Source: Methylonatrum kenyense (lineage in GTDB: Bacteria; Pseudomonadota; Gammaproteobacteria; Nitrococcales; Aquisalimonadaceae). Taken from it: a stretch of DNA of 64,000 bases. The stretch lies in assembly GCF_023195885.1 (NCBI RefSeq), contig NZ_JALPKO010000002.1:248001-312000 (forward strand), written 5' to 3'. The position numbers and the translations under genes are program-made. Shown here one piece after another: positions 1-8,469 of the stretch (positions are counted from its first letter, which is position 1; every line of letters starts with the position of its first letter). The notes beneath the pieces were generated by a model. It saw nothing but the letters and a program-made list of their open reading frames with translations, was not told the DNA's origin and did not search any database.

Positions 1-98
1 CCGCCCACCCAGGCAGTGGGCGCCGAGGCCATGGCTCCGTGGCCGGCAAGCAGCAGACCCAGCAGGGTGCCGGGAAGGAACAGGCGAAAGCAGGCCAT
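1..98 (-). CDS. N-terminal fragment of an exported protein (partial)
   Basis: Only the first 32 residues lie in the window; the gene runs off the left edge. They form a typical Sec signal peptide: MACFR, a leucine-rich hydrophobic core, and a probable cleavage site after AMA. An AGGA ribosome-binding site lies about 7 nt before the ATG. The gene is divergent from the lactate permease, so the 99-274 gap may hold promoters for both. The mature protein is not visible, so no function can be given. Confidence 0.6.
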   Translation of the reverse strand, partial: MACFRLFLPGTLLGLLLAGHGAMASAPTAWVG

Positions 99-163
99 GG
101 CATATTCCTGAGGTGACGAAGCTGCGGAAACCATAATACCGAGGTTGAAGGCAGCATCACGCC

Positions 164-177
164 TTGATCTGTATCAA
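164..177. promoter_or_regulatory. FNR/ANR-type binding site upstream of the lactate permease
   Basis: The sequence TTGAT-CTGT-ATCAA matches the FNR/ANR/DNR consensus TTGAT-N4-ATCAA at all ten conserved positions. It is centred at 170.5, about 104 bp before the permease start. A TAGCAT hexamer at 199-204 would put the site near -40 of a transcript starting about 211, the class II activator arrangement. The divergent gene at the left edge could also respond. That oxygen or nitric oxide controls this promoter is an inference from the motif. Confidence 0.6.
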
Positions 178-274
178 TCCACCGATGCGGTTCATGGTTA
201 GCATGGTACGGGTATACACGGAACATCGGACGGGGTCGCGGCATGGCGGCCCCTTATCGATGCAGGGGATAATC

Positions 275-1906
275 ATGGACGTGAATGTTCCGACGGATCT
301 CGGGCACTGGATTGCGGCGCTGGCATCCATTGCCCTCCTGCTATTTCTGCTGGTCGGTCTGCGCTGGAAATCCACCGAGGCAGGCCCGCTGGGCATGTTC
401 GCCGCGGTGCTGATTTCCCTCCTGTTGTTCCAGACTCCACTGGAGACCATCTCGGTGGCCGTGGGCAAGGGGATCTGGGATTCGATCTTCATCCTGTATG
501 TGATCTGGCCGGCCTTGCTGCTGTACGTGGTGGCCGATCGTGCCGGGGCCTTTAATTCCCTGCGCGTCGGCATCGCGCGCTTCAGCAAGAACGATCTGTT
601 TCTGGTGCTGGCCTTCGGCTGGGTGTTTGCCTCGTTCCTGCAGGGGATTGCTGGGTTCGGCGTGCCCATCGCCGTCGTGGCGCCCCTGTTGCTGGCCATC
701 GGGGTCAAGCCGATCTTTGCCGTGGCGATTCCCCTGCTGGGCCATGCCTGGGCCAATATGTTCGGCACCATTGCGGTAAGCTGGCTGGCCACCAATCAGG
801 TGATCGACATCGCCGACCCTCTTGGCACGGCCTGGCAAACGGCGATCCTGCTGTGGATCGTTAACATCGCCGGTGGTCTAGCTATTGCCTGGATGTATGG
901 CCGAGGCCCTGCCATCCGCCATGCTCTGCCGATGATCCTGATCATCTCGCTGATCCATGGCGGCGGCCAACTGGCGCTCGTGTTCTGGAATCCGGTGGTG
1001 TCCAACTTCATCGCCGGCACCATCGCCCTGCTGATGCTCTATCCGTTGTCCACGTGGCGGCGGTACGACCAGCCCCATGCGGAGATGCCGGTCCAGGCCA
1101 TGGCCGAGGGCAGCGAGCGGGTGGCTGCTCAGCGCGAGCAGCGCGGTCACGACCCGGTGATGGGGCTGGGAATGGCCACGTTCCCGTATGTGGTGCTGAC
1201 CGTGGTGACTCTCGGGGCCCTGCTGACGCCCCAGATCGAATCCTTCCTTGGTGCGTTCCGTGCCGGGCTGCCCTTCGCCGAGGTTGGTACCGGCTATCAT
1301 GTGGTGCGGGATGCCACGGATGCCTATGCGCCATTCGCTGTCTTCACCCATCCCGGGACCTTCATCCTGGTGGCGGCAATCATCTCCTGGGTGGTGTACC
1401 GGGCACGAGGCTATTACGGTGCCTGGGCGCGCATCAAGCAGCAGGAGTCCATCTGGAAGGGCGTTACTGATGGCGCATTGCCGGCATCCGTGGCGGTACT
1501 GTCGTTCCTGGCCATGGCCACGGTATTCGACCATTCCGGCCAGACGCAGACCCTGGCACTAGGAATCGCCGGCGCTACGCCAGCGCTGGGCTATGCCTTC
1601 GCCGCCAATTTCATCGGGGTGCTGGGTGCCTTCATGACCTCCAGCAATACTGCGTCCAACGTGCTGTTCTCCGGGCTGCAACAGAATGTGGCACAGCTGC
1701 AGAATATCTCTTCCTCGTCGGTGATCGCGGCACAAAGTGCCGGTGGCGCGCTGGGGAACGCCATCGCTCCGGCCAACGTGGTGCTGGGCACCGGCACCAC
1801 CGGCATCAGCGGCAAGGAGGGGGCAGTGCTGCGCCAGACCTTGCCCTGGTCGATTGCCATCGCCCTGGTGATCGGTCTGGTCACCGTGATCCTGACCACA
1901 TTCTGA
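275..1906 (+). CDS. lctP: L-lactate permease family transporter
   Basis: A 543-residue, very hydrophobic protein with a dozen or more membrane segments, close in length to E. coli LldP (551). It resembles the LctP family (TC 2.A.14), inner-membrane proton symporters for lactate and glycolate. Family-like stretches include FLQGIAGFGVPIAVVAP near residue 120, GHAWANMFGTIAVSW near residue 160, and the C-terminal motifs MTSSNTASNVLF and QSAGGALGNAIAPANV. The ATG at 275 is preferred because AGGGGAT precedes it; the reading frame stays open to 164 but that part is not hydrophobic. A perfect FNR/ANR box lies upstream. The substrate within the family cannot be told from sequence. Confidence 0.88.
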   Translation: MDVNVPTDLGHWIAALASIALLLFLLVGLRWKSTEAGPLGMFAAVLISLLLFQTPLETISVAVGKGIWDSIFILYVIWPALLLYVVADRAGAFNSLRVGIARFSKNDLFLVLAFGWVFASFLQGIAGFGVPIAVVAPLLLAIGVKPIFAVAIPLLGHAWANMFGTIAVSWLATNQVIDIADPLGTAWQTAILLWIVNIAGGLAIAWMYGRGPAIRHALPMILIISLIHGGGQLALVFWNPVVSNFIAGTIALLMLYPLSTWRRYDQPHAEMPVQAMAEGSERVAAQREQRGHDPVMGLGMATFPYVVLTVVTLGALLTPQIESFLGAFRAGLPFAEVGTGYHVVRDATDAYAPFAVFTHPGTFILVAAIISWVVYRARGYYGAWARIKQQESIWKGVTDGALPASVAVLSFLAMATVFDHSGQTQTLALGIAGATPALGYAFAANFIGVLGAFMTSSNTASNVLFSGLQQNVAQLQNISSSSVIAAQSAGGALGNAIAPANVVLGTGTTGISGKEGAVLRQTLPWSIAIALVIGLVTVILTTF

Positions 1907-1913
1907 GGAGCCG

Positions 1914-2108
1914 ATGATGAAACCGAAAACCGCCCTTGGTATTGCGTTTGTTCTGTTTCTGATGGGGTTGCCGCTGATAAGCGGCGGTTCCACCGCCGAT
2001 AGCGCCCTGATGCTCTATCTCGGGTTTGTGCTGGTGCTGGCCGGGGCCGCCCTGCCGCCTGCGATACGCCTGCGTGAGTGGCTGTCGTCCAGCGACGGCG
2101 AATCCTGA
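1914..2108 (+). CDS. small two-helix membrane protein
   Basis: A 64-residue protein starting 7 nt after the permease stop, with GAGGAG before two adjacent ATG codons. It has two predicted transmembrane helices, roughly residues 7-25 and 33-50, and a short charged tail ending DGES. I recognise no family. Its place between the permease and the gamma-glutamyltransferase-like gene suggests cotranscription. It could be a small accessory subunit of the permease, but nothing in the sequence proves this. Two inverted repeats (GCCGC/GCGGC and GGCGG/CCGCC) fall inside it near 1970-1997. Confidence 0.55.
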   Translation: MMKPKTALGIAFVLFLMGLPLISGGSTADSALMLYLGFVLVLAGAALPPAIRLREWLSSSDGES

Positions 2109-2128
2109 ATCGGGAGGGAGGAACCGCC

Positions 2129-3796
2129 ATGACCCATTCCAACGGACCGAGAACCGGACGCCCACCCACCCGCGGTACCCGTGGCATGGTGGCCACACCC
2201 CATGTGCTGGCCAGCGAGGCGGGCCAGCACATGCTGCGGCGCGGGGGCAGCGCCGTGGATGCGGCCATTGCCGCCAATGCGGTGCTTTGTGTGGTGTACC
2301 CGCACATGGCGGGGCTCGGTGGCGACGCTTTCTGGTTGATTGCCGATCCACGGGATGGTTACCGGGTCAGCGCCCTGAATGCCAGTGGCCCGGCCGCCGA
2401 TGGGGCCACCATCGAGTCCTATCGGGAACAGGGGTACAAGGAAGCGATTCCGCCCCGAGGGGCTGCTGGGGCCCTGACCGTCCCCGGTGCCGTGGATGGT
2501 TGGTGGCAGGCCCATCAGCGGCATGGAACGTTACCCTGGGATGTCCTGTTCGCTGACGCCATCCACTATGCGGCAGACGGCTTTCCGGTGGCCAACTCGC
2601 TGGCGGAGTGGACGGTCAAGGACACCGCCCTGCTGCGCGAGTATCCGGCCACTGCGGCACTGTACATGCCTCGGGGGCATGCCCCCCGGGCCGGAGAACG
2701 GTTGACCAGCCCGGCATTGGCGGAATCCTTCCGGCGGCTGGCCGAGCAGGGACCACGGGCGGGGTTCTACGAGGGCGAGTCGGCGGAACGGATCTGCGAT
2801 GCCCTGGCCGGGAAGGGGTCACCCTTGCGCGCGCGGGACTTTGCCGCCTTCCGGGCCGACTGGGTCGAGCCCATTTCCGTGGATTACCGTGGCTTTACTG
2901 CTTACGAGTTTCCGCCCAATACCCAGGGGTTCGCGGCCCTGCAGATACTGAACCTGATGGAGGGCTTCGACCTGCGGGGATTCGGCGACGCCTCGGCGGA
3001 TTATCTGCACCATCTGGCCGAGTCGGTGAAGCTGGCCTTTGCCGATCGCAATGCCTGGCTCACGGACCCCCGCTTCCTGGACATTCCCCTGGACCGTCTG
3101 CTTGACAAGGGCTATGCCGAGCAACGGCGGCAACTGATTGATCCGGAACGGGCCATGGTGATGGAGGAGGTGGCGCCTGGGATCGTTCCCGAAGGGTATT
3201 CCGGGGCAAACGCCGATCCCGGAGGCGACACCTGTTATTTCTGCGCGGTGGACGATGAGGGCTTGGCGGTCTCCGTGATCCAGTCCATCTATCACGATTT
3301 CGGCAGCGTGGAGATAGCGGGGGATACTGGCATCATCCTGCAGAATCGCGGCTCGTTTTTCTCCCTGGATCCCGCGCACCCGAACGCTCTGGCACCCGGC
3401 AAGCGCACCTTCCATACCCTGATTCCAGCCATGCTGTACCGCGAGGGCCGTCCCTATCTTGTGTATGGCTCCATGGGGGGTGAAGGCCAGCCCCAGACCC
3501 ATGCCGCGATGGTGTCGCGGATCGTGGACTTCGGCTACGACGTGCAGCAGGCCATCGAGGCGCCGCGCTGGTTGATGGGGCGGACCTGGGGGACCAAGGT
3601 CCAGGATCTTGCCCTGGAGGGCCGAATCAGTGACCTGGTGGTCAACGAGCTCAAGCGCCGTGGCCAGCCGGTGAAGCCGGTGGAGGACTGGAACGACAAC
3701 ATGGGGCATGCCCAGGCGATCCGCATCGATCCGGAGTCCGGCCTGCTGGAGGGGGGAGCCGATCCCCGGGGTGACGGGGCCGCAATCGGGTACTGA
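2129..3796 (+). CDS. gamma-glutamyltransferase family hydrolase (YwrD-like, cytoplasmic)
   Basis: A 555-residue Ntn-hydrolase of the gamma-glutamyltranspeptidase family, which cleaves or transfers gamma-glutamyl groups from glutathione-like substrates after self-cleavage. The N-terminal part has the family pattern ASEAGQHMLRRGGSAVDAA. The autoprocessing threonine is probably T368 in GGDTCYFCAVDDEG, and GSMGGEGQPQ near residue 450 forms the oxyanion-hole region. There is no signal peptide, unlike E. coli Ggt, so this is nearer the cytoplasmic YwrD type. The ATG at 2129 follows GGGAGGGAGG. It lies downstream of the permease and the small membrane gene on the same strand. The substrate is unknown. 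Confidence 0.85.
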   Translation: MTHSNGPRTGRPPTRGTRGMVATPHVLASEAGQHMLRRGGSAVDAAIAANAVLCVVYPHMAGLGGDAFWLIADPRDGYRVSALNASGPAADGATIESYREQGYKEAIPPRGAAGALTVPGAVDGWWQAHQRHGTLPWDVLFADAIHYAADGFPVANSLAEWTVKDTALLREYPATAALYMPRGHAPRAGERLTSPALAESFRRLAEQGPRAGFYEGESAERICDALAGKGSPLRARDFAAFRADWVEPISVDYRGFTAYEFPPNTQGFAALQILNLMEGFDLRGFGDASADYLHHLAESVKLAFADRNAWLTDPRFLDIPLDRLLDKGYAEQRRQLIDPERAMVMEEVAPGIVPEGYSGANADPGGDTCYFCAVDDEGLAVSVIQSIYHDFGSVEIAGDTGIILQNRGSFFSLDPAHPNALAPGKRTFHTLIPAMLYREGRPYLVYGSMGGEGQPQTHAAMVSRIVDFGYDVQQAIEAPRWLMGRTWGTKVQDLALEGRISDLVVNELKRRGQPVKPVEDWNDNMGHAQAIRIDPESGLLEGGADPRGDGAAIGY

Positions 3797-3817
3797 AGGC
3801 GCCGCCGGTGGTGGCGC

Positions 3818-4276
3818 TCAGTGCACCACCAGGACCGGGCAGTCCGCGTGGTGCAGGACCCGTTGGGTGACGCTGCCCATCAACAGTTCTCCGGCACGGG
3901 ACAGGCCCCGACGCCCCATCACAATCAGGCCATCCGTCTGCCCGGCAACCCGCGCCACCAGAGCAGCGCCGGGCTTGCCGGTGAGAATCTCCTCGTCGAT
4001 GACCAGATCAGTTTCCCCCAGGGCTTGGCGGGCGCCGTCGAAGGCCGCCCGCGCCACTTCTTGGCGCAGTTGTTCGAAGGCCTCGGGCTGAAAATAGCGC
4101 ACCGACCCCTCGTCGGACATGCCGAACATTTCCAGCGGATCATCGGGCAGCGCGAATAGCAGGGTCAGCGGTACCCCCAGCCGTCTGGCCAGCTGGCCCC
4201 CGTAAGCGGCGGCGCGTTTGCCCCCTTCGGAGCCATCTACGGCGACGAACAGGCGATCCGGTGTGGAACGGGTCAT
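3818..4276 (-). CDS. universal stress protein (UspA family)
   Basis: A 152-residue single-domain Usp protein. It starts MTRSTPDRLFVAVDGS and carries the ATP-binding signature G-x2-G-x9-G-S in MGRRGLSRAGELLMGS, followed by QRVLHHADCPVLVV. This points to the ATP-binding subclass. Longer starts are possible in the same frame, but the upstream part would overlap the end of the neighbouring dehydrogenase. It lies 28 bp downstream of that gene on the same strand, so the two are probably one transcript. Confidence 0.88.
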   Translation of the reverse strand: MTRSTPDRLFVAVDGSEGGKRAAAYGGQLARRLGVPLTLLFALPDDPLEMFGMSDEGSVRYFQPEAFEQLRQEVARAAFDGARQALGETDLVIDEEILTGKPGAALVARVAGQTDGLIVMGRRGLSRAGELLMGSVTQRVLHHADCPVLVVH

Positions 4277-4304
4277 GGTTGTGCTCCTGCTTCCGATGCG
4301 CGGA

Positions 4305-5342
4305 TCAGGTGTTCCGGACCCGACGGATGATGGCGTCGGTGTATTCGCGTGTGCTGGCCGAACCGCCCAGATCTCCGGTGCGGACACCCTCATCGTCGAT
4401 GACACGTTCAATCGCGTCCCGCAGCACATCCGCCCGTTGCTGTTCGCCGATGTGGTCGAGCATCATTGCCGCGGCAAGCAGCACAGCCGAGGGGTTGGCA
4501 ATGCCCTTGCCGGCGATATCCGGCGCAGAGCCGTGAACTGCTTCGAAAATGGCCGCATCTGCGCCGATATTGCCGCCAGGCGCCATCCCCAATCCACCTA
4601 CCAGGCCGGCGACCTCATCCGACAGGATGTCGCCGAAAAGATTGGTGGTGAGGATCACGTCGAACTGGGACGGGTTCAGGACCAATTGCATTGCGCAATT
4701 GTCGACGATCTTGTCCTCGACCTCGATCTTGCCCCGATAGCGTTCGGCCACCTCCATCGCGGTATCCAGGAACAAACCAGTGAGCACCTTCAGGATGTTG
4801 GCCTTGTGCACGATCGTGACCTTCTTGCGCCCCTGCTCCAGCGCATACTCGAAGGTCCACTCGGCGATCCGCCGGCAACCCTCCCGGGTATTGAACCCGG
4901 TGCCCTCGGCTACGGCTCGCGGGTCGTCGCCCACCGGAATGTAATGCTCAAAACCGACATAGAAGCCTTCGGTGTTTTCACGCACAAGAATGATGTCGAC
5001 ATTCTCGAAGCGGCCGCCATGCACATAAGTGTGTGCCGGGCGAAGGTTGGCGAACAGCTTGAAGGCCTCCCGCAGCCGTACATTGACGGAGCGGAAACCG
5101 CTGCCGACCGGCGTGGCCAGCGGACCCTTTAGCGCCAGCCGTGTCTTGCGGATGCTGTCCAGCGTGGCCTGCGGCAGAGGGTCCCCGGTCTGTTCGTAGG
5201 CACCGGCCCCGGCCTGCTGGTCGTCCCAGTCAAAGCGTGCGCCAAGGGCATCCAGCACATCCAGTGATGCGTCCATGATCTCGGGGCCTATGCCATCGCC
5301 CCGAAGCAGCGTGGCCGGGATTGCGCGTTCCATCGGTCGCAT
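4305..5342 (-). CDS. NAD-type isocitrate/isopropylmalate dehydrogenase family enzyme
   Basis: A 345-residue beta-decarboxylating dehydrogenase. It starts near TLLRGDGIGPEI and has KGPLATPVGSGFRSVNVRLR for substrate phosphate/carboxylate binding, RENTEGFYVG, the catalytic stretch TIVHKANILK, and DILSDEVAGLVGGLG for metal binding. The cofactor loop HGSAPDIAGKGIANPSA contains the Asp usual for NAD use rather than NADP. The serine in GSGFRSVNVRLR fits isocitrate as substrate better than isopropylmalate. Homoisocitrate or a related malate remains possible. AGGAGG precedes the ATG. uspA lies just downstream. It is not beside leuC/leuD, which argues against LeuB. Confidence 0.82.
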   Translation of the reverse strand: MRPMERAIPATLLRGDGIGPEIMDASLDVLDALGARFDWDDQQAGAGAYEQTGDPLPQATLDSIRKTRLALKGPLATPVGSGFRSVNVRLREAFKLFANLRPAHTYVHGGRFENVDIILVRENTEGFYVGFEHYIPVGDDPRAVAEGTGFNTREGCRRIAEWTFEYALEQGRKKVTIVHKANILKVLTGLFLDTAMEVAERYRGKIEVEDKIVDNCAMQLVLNPSQFDVILTTNLFGDILSDEVAGLVGGLGMAPGGNIGADAAIFEAVHGSAPDIAGKGIANPSAVLLAAAMMLDHIGEQQRADVLRDAIERVIDDEGVRTGDLGGSASTREYTDAIIRRVRNT

Positions 5343-5558
5343 GGCGATTCCTCCTTCGAACGGAATTCGAACATTTCAGCGGCTGTGAGCATCCTACCCG
5401 TTCCGGCCCGGCAGACCCACGCCGGATTTTCGACTGCACTTGCGGAGCCGGGTTGGGTATCGGCCCGGTCACGTCCTGCATCGCACAATCAGGCGGCGTC
5501 GCCGCGAACACGTTGCCACCGGATTGGTCAGAGCATCAGCTGCAATGAGGATCCCGAT

Positions 5559-6380
5559 ATGACCTGGCGCCCGGCCGCGCTCGTTTGCCTGTTGGTCTTG
5601 GTGCTGACCGCCTGCAGTCGGGTGGAACTGGTCTATGAGCATGCCGACTGGCTTGGCGCCCGCCAGATCGCGAACTACCTGGATCTCGATCGGGACCAGC
5701 GTCTGGCATTGCGTGAAGAGCTCCGCAGCTACCGCGAGTTTCACCGCGCACGGCGCCTGCCGGAGCTGATTGCCTGGCTCGAGCAAATGGAATTCGTGCT
5801 GGCGCAGGCAGATCCGAGCGACGATGCCATTGCGATGCTGTTCGATGATGGCGAGGCTTTGTTGCGGCGCAAGGCAGCAGACCTGATTCCCCTTGCCGCG
5901 CGAACCCTAAGGGACCTGGATGCGGAGCAACGGCAGGACCTCGCCGAGCGGCTGGCGGACGGTCGGGAGGAATACGCCGAGGAACGGCAGCCAGAGCGCG
6001 CCGATCGGACGCTGGAGCGCGTGGAGGGCTGGACCGGTGCCCTGGGGCAGGGACAGCGGGCACACCTGGAACGTTGCGGCCGGCGTTTGCCGGACGTCAC
6101 TGACGACTGGCTCAGGTGGCGGGCCGAGCGCGAGCAGGCCTTGTTGACCCTGCTGGATGGTGCACCCGAGCAGCAGGCCGTCGAACAGTTCCTGCACGAC
6201 TGGTGGCTCAACGATGCGGCCCGGGGTGAGGTGCTGGAATCCGCCCGCGCCGAGACGCGTGCCCTCTGGCAGGAGTGCAGCCGCACCTTGCTGGCGACGC
6301 TGACACCCGGGCAACGGCAGTCCGTGCAGTCCCGCCTGGATCGCTACCGGGGCAACTTTCTCAGCCTGACCGCGCGCTGA
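5559..6380 (+). CDS. DUF6279-like lipoprotein
   Basis: A 273-residue protein with a lipoprotein signal: a hydrophobic stretch ending LTAC, with the lipidated Cys at residue 19. The rest is strongly alpha-helical and charged, starting with YEHADWLGARQIANYLDLD. This resembles the DUF6279 family of proteobacterial lipoproteins, whose function is unknown. The ATG at 5559 is chosen because the lipobox then sits at the right distance; a longer frame reaches back to 5385 but has no export signal. It is divergent from the dehydrogenase and converges on the hsp20 pair. Confidence 0.7.
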   Translation: MTWRPAALVCLLVLVLTACSRVELVYEHADWLGARQIANYLDLDRDQRLALREELRSYREFHRARRLPELIAWLEQMEFVLAQADPSDDAIAMLFDDGEALLRRKAADLIPLAARTLRDLDAEQRQDLAERLADGREEYAEERQPERADRTLERVEGWTGALGQGQRAHLERCGRRLPDVTDDWLRWRAEREQALLTLLDGAPEQQAVEQFLHDWWLNDAARGEVLESARAETRALWQECSRTLLATLTPGQRQSVQSRLDRYRGNFLSLTAR

Positions 6381-6406
6381 CGGGCCGGCGGCGTCCCCAC
6401 GATTAG

Positions 6407-6436
6407 AAAAAAACGGGCGCCTCGACGGCGCCCGTT
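6407..6436 (-). terminator. Rho-independent terminator of the hsp20 pair
   Basis: A 10-bp perfect stem (AACGGGCGCC with GGCGCCCGTT) and a 5-nt loop. Read on the minus strand it is followed by a run of seven T. It lies 23 bp beyond the stop of the second hsp20 gene. Confidence 0.85.
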
Positions 6437-6459
6437 CAGTCATCCATGGCCAGCCCGGA

Positions 6460-6873
6460 TCAGGTGGCCTGGATTTCGATGCGGCGTTTCCGGTGGGTGT
6501 CGCGTTTCGGCAGGCGGACGTTCAGCACACCGTGGTGAATCGTTCCCTCGATGCCATCGGTGTCGATTTCGTCGCCCAGCGTGAAATAACGGGCGTAGCG
6601 ACTGCCCCGCAGGTCGGCGTAGCGCGCTGACACGCCCTCCGGCATCTGCACGGCAATCTCGCCCTCGATGGACAGGGTATGATCCTTGACCTCAACCCCC
6701 AGTGATTCCGGCGTCACGCCGGGCATATCCGCCAGGATCGTTACCGCATCATCCTGCTCGAAAATATCCACAGGCGGCACAATGGCGCGATCCCGCCAGC
6801 CCTGTTCGGCCGCCTGATTGGCAGCCCGTTCCGGCTGCAGTTCACGGTTTTCGACACGCTGTACTTCACTCAT
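6460..6873 (-). CDS. Hsp20 small heat-shock protein (second of a tandem pair)
   Basis: A 137-residue alpha-crystallin-domain chaperone that would bind unfolding proteins without ATP. PPVDIFEQDDAVTILADMPGV opens the crystallin domain, and GTIHHGVLNVRLPKR contains the usual G-x-L-x-V/I signature. The ATG at 6873 is chosen because GGGAGGTGA sits about 8 nt before it. An in-frame TTG at 6879 is too close to that site. It is 20 bp downstream of the other hsp20 gene and ends just before a terminator. Confidence 0.9.
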   Translation of the reverse strand: MSEVQRVENRELQPERAANQAAEQGWRDRAIVPPVDIFEQDDAVTILADMPGVTPESLGVEVKDHTLSIEGEIAVQMPEGVSARYADLRGSRYARYFTLGDEIDTDGIEGTIHHGVLNVRLPKRDTHRKRRIEIQAT

Positions 6874-6893
6874 GATCAATCACCTCCCCACGT

Positions 6894-7352
6894 TCAGGCA
6901 GCCTGGATATCGATACGACGCGGCTGAATTTCGGCGCGCTTGTGCAGACTGATGGTCAGCACGCCGTTTTTCAGGCTTGCCTTGACCCGGTCTGCATCAA
7001 CGCCGTCGGGCAACGTAATCGCCCGATTGAACTCGCCGCTGAACCGTTCCCGGCGATACCAGTTGCGGCCCGCCGCTTTCTCGTCGTCGGCCGGATCGGC
7101 CCGTTTGCCACTGAGCATCAGCACGTTGTCCTGAACGCTGATTTCAATGTCCTGCTCCTCGACACCGGGAGCGAACACATAGACGTTGTACGCTTCGTCG
7201 GTTTCGCCGACGTTCAGCAACGGGAAGCTGCCGCGGGGTGCCGAGCGGAGATCGGCGCTGCCCACGTTGTCCCAGTTGCTGTCCATCATGCGAAGCAGAC
7301 GGCCCAGATCACCGAACAGCGGATCGTTTGCCCGCCAGAGATCACGAAACAT
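6894..7352 (-). CDS. Hsp20 small heat-shock protein (first of a tandem pair)
   Basis: A 152-residue small heat-shock protein. The N-terminal arm (MFRDLWRANDPLFGDLGRLL) resembles IbpA/HspA-type arms. The crystallin domain runs from about residue 45 (FPLLNVGETDEAYNVYVFAPGV) to ASLKNGVLTISLHKR. Two ATG codons 6 nt apart are possible (7358 and 7352). The second has better spacing to AGGAGG. A sigma-32-like promoter lies about 60-90 bp upstream. It forms an operon with the second hsp20 gene. Confidence 0.9.
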   Translation of the reverse strand: MFRDLWRANDPLFGDLGRLLRMMDSNWDNVGSADLRSAPRGSFPLLNVGETDEAYNVYVFAPGVEEQDIEISVQDNVLMLSGKRADPADDEKAAGRNWYRRERFSGEFNRAITLPDGVDADRVKASLKNGVLTISLHKRAEIQPRRIDIQAA

Positions 7353-7411
7353 GGTCATTCACCTCCTGAACGATGTCCGGCCCATGCCGGTTTGTCTTCA
7401 TCTCAAACCGG

Positions 7412-7440
7412 AAAATAGGGGCGATGCGGGGCTTTTCAAG
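7412..7440 (-). promoter_or_regulatory. sigma-32 (heat-shock) promoter of the hsp20 operon
   Basis: On the minus strand, CTTGAAA at 7440-7434 matches the sigma-32 -35 consensus exactly. After a 12-nt spacer comes CCCCTATTTT at 7421-7412, close to the CCCCATNT -10 box. The known spacer range is about 11-16 nt. Transcription would start about 50 nt before the first hsp20 start codon. Confidence 0.75.
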
Positions 7441-7548
7441 CTCTCGAAGGTGAAATTTTCAGATCAGTGAAAACAGCAGCTTGCAACCGTCTTGCGGGAC
7501 TTGGAGGTTGTCGATCCATCGTTGTCTCGGCATTGATGCCGGTGCCGT

Positions 7549-8337
7549 TCAGTCGCGCACGAATTTCAGCGTGAAGCGATCGCTTTCTCCGATCGCCGCA
7601 AAGTGATCGGCATCCGCGTCATCCGGTACGCGCGACTGCGGCGGCAGCATCCAGACGCCATCCGGATGGTCGGCGGTATCCTCGGGGTTGGCGTTGATCT
7701 CCGATCGCTCGGCAAGCCGGAACCCGGCGGCCTCCGCAGTCGCAATGACCAGGCTTTCCTTGACGTAACCACTGGCGGCCTCCGGGTCCTGTTCGCAATC
7801 TTCCGGCAGCCGGTGACCGACCACCCCGAATACGCCGCCCGGGCGCAGCATGGTGTGGGCCGCGGCGAAGACATCGTCCAGCTGGCCGTCCCTGAGCCAG
7901 GAGTGGATGTTGCGGAATGTCAGGACACGGTCCGCTTCCCCGAGCGCCACCGCCTCGGCTTGCTCCGGCGGATTGAACGGCGCGATTTCGGCATCCGGGA
8001 ACCGCTCCTTGTAGCCGTCGAGCACGCGTTCGTAGAACGGCGGCAGCGGATCCCGCTGCAGGCTGAAGTGAGCGGCAACAAAACGGCCGTGTTCGGCCAG
8101 GTACGGCTTCAGGATCGCTGTGTACCAGCCATTGCCGGGAAACAGCTCGACCACCGTCTGATCGGCCTCGATGCCGAAAAAGCGCAGTGTCTCGTAGGGG
8201 TTGCGGTAGACGTCCCGGGCCCGCTCCTCGGCTGGACGTGCATCATTATTCACCGCCGACCGCAGCGCGTCGTCCGCACCCGCGACGCCTGTCAAGGGGA
8301 GAATGGCAAGAATCGCGACAAAGATTTTCAAAAACAT
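7549..8337 (-). CDS. exported class I SAM-methyltransferase-like protein
   Basis: A 262-residue protein with a signal peptide (MFLKIFVAILAILPL...GVAGADD). Its Rossmann-like methyltransferase fold has VVELFPGNGWYTAILKPYL at the SAM-binding motif I position and MLRPGGVFGVVGHR at motif IV/V. It resembles the COG4798 group of predicted exported methyltransferases. A methyl donor in the periplasm is not known, so the activity is uncertain. The ATG at 8337 follows GAGGTG; an in-frame GTG at 8349 is also open. It is divergent from the unknown cluster that starts at 8470. Confidence 0.7.
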   Translation of the reverse strand: MFLKIFVAILAILPLTGVAGADDALRSAVNNDARPAEERARDVYRNPYETLRFFGIEADQTVVELFPGNGWYTAILKPYLAEHGRFVAAHFSLQRDPLPPFYERVLDGYKERFPDAEIAPFNPPEQAEAVALGEADRVLTFRNIHSWLRDGQLDDVFAAAHTMLRPGGVFGVVGHRLPEDCEQDPEAASGYVKESLVIATAEAAGFRLAERSEINANPEDTADHPDGVWMLPPQSRVPDDADADHFAAIGESDRFTLKFVRD

Positions 8338-8367
8338 GAAACACCTCACAAAATGACCGACTGAATT

Positions 8368-8395
8368 TTGACACTGCAGAACCGGCCTCTAGAGT
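8368..8395 (+). promoter_or_regulatory. possible sigma-70 promoter for the unknown cluster
   Basis: TTGACA at 8368-8373 and TAGAGT at 8390-8395, separated by 16 nt, lie in the 120-bp divergent gap before the first gene of the cluster. The -35 hexamer is perfect and the -10 matches four of six positions. No stronger candidate was seen in this gap. Confidence 0.4.
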
Positions 8396-8469
8396 CAGAT
8401 TAATGACATTCACTGTGATAAGCAGCTTTCCCGTGCATATTCGGTAACGGCTGCAACCGGGGGCAGGGA

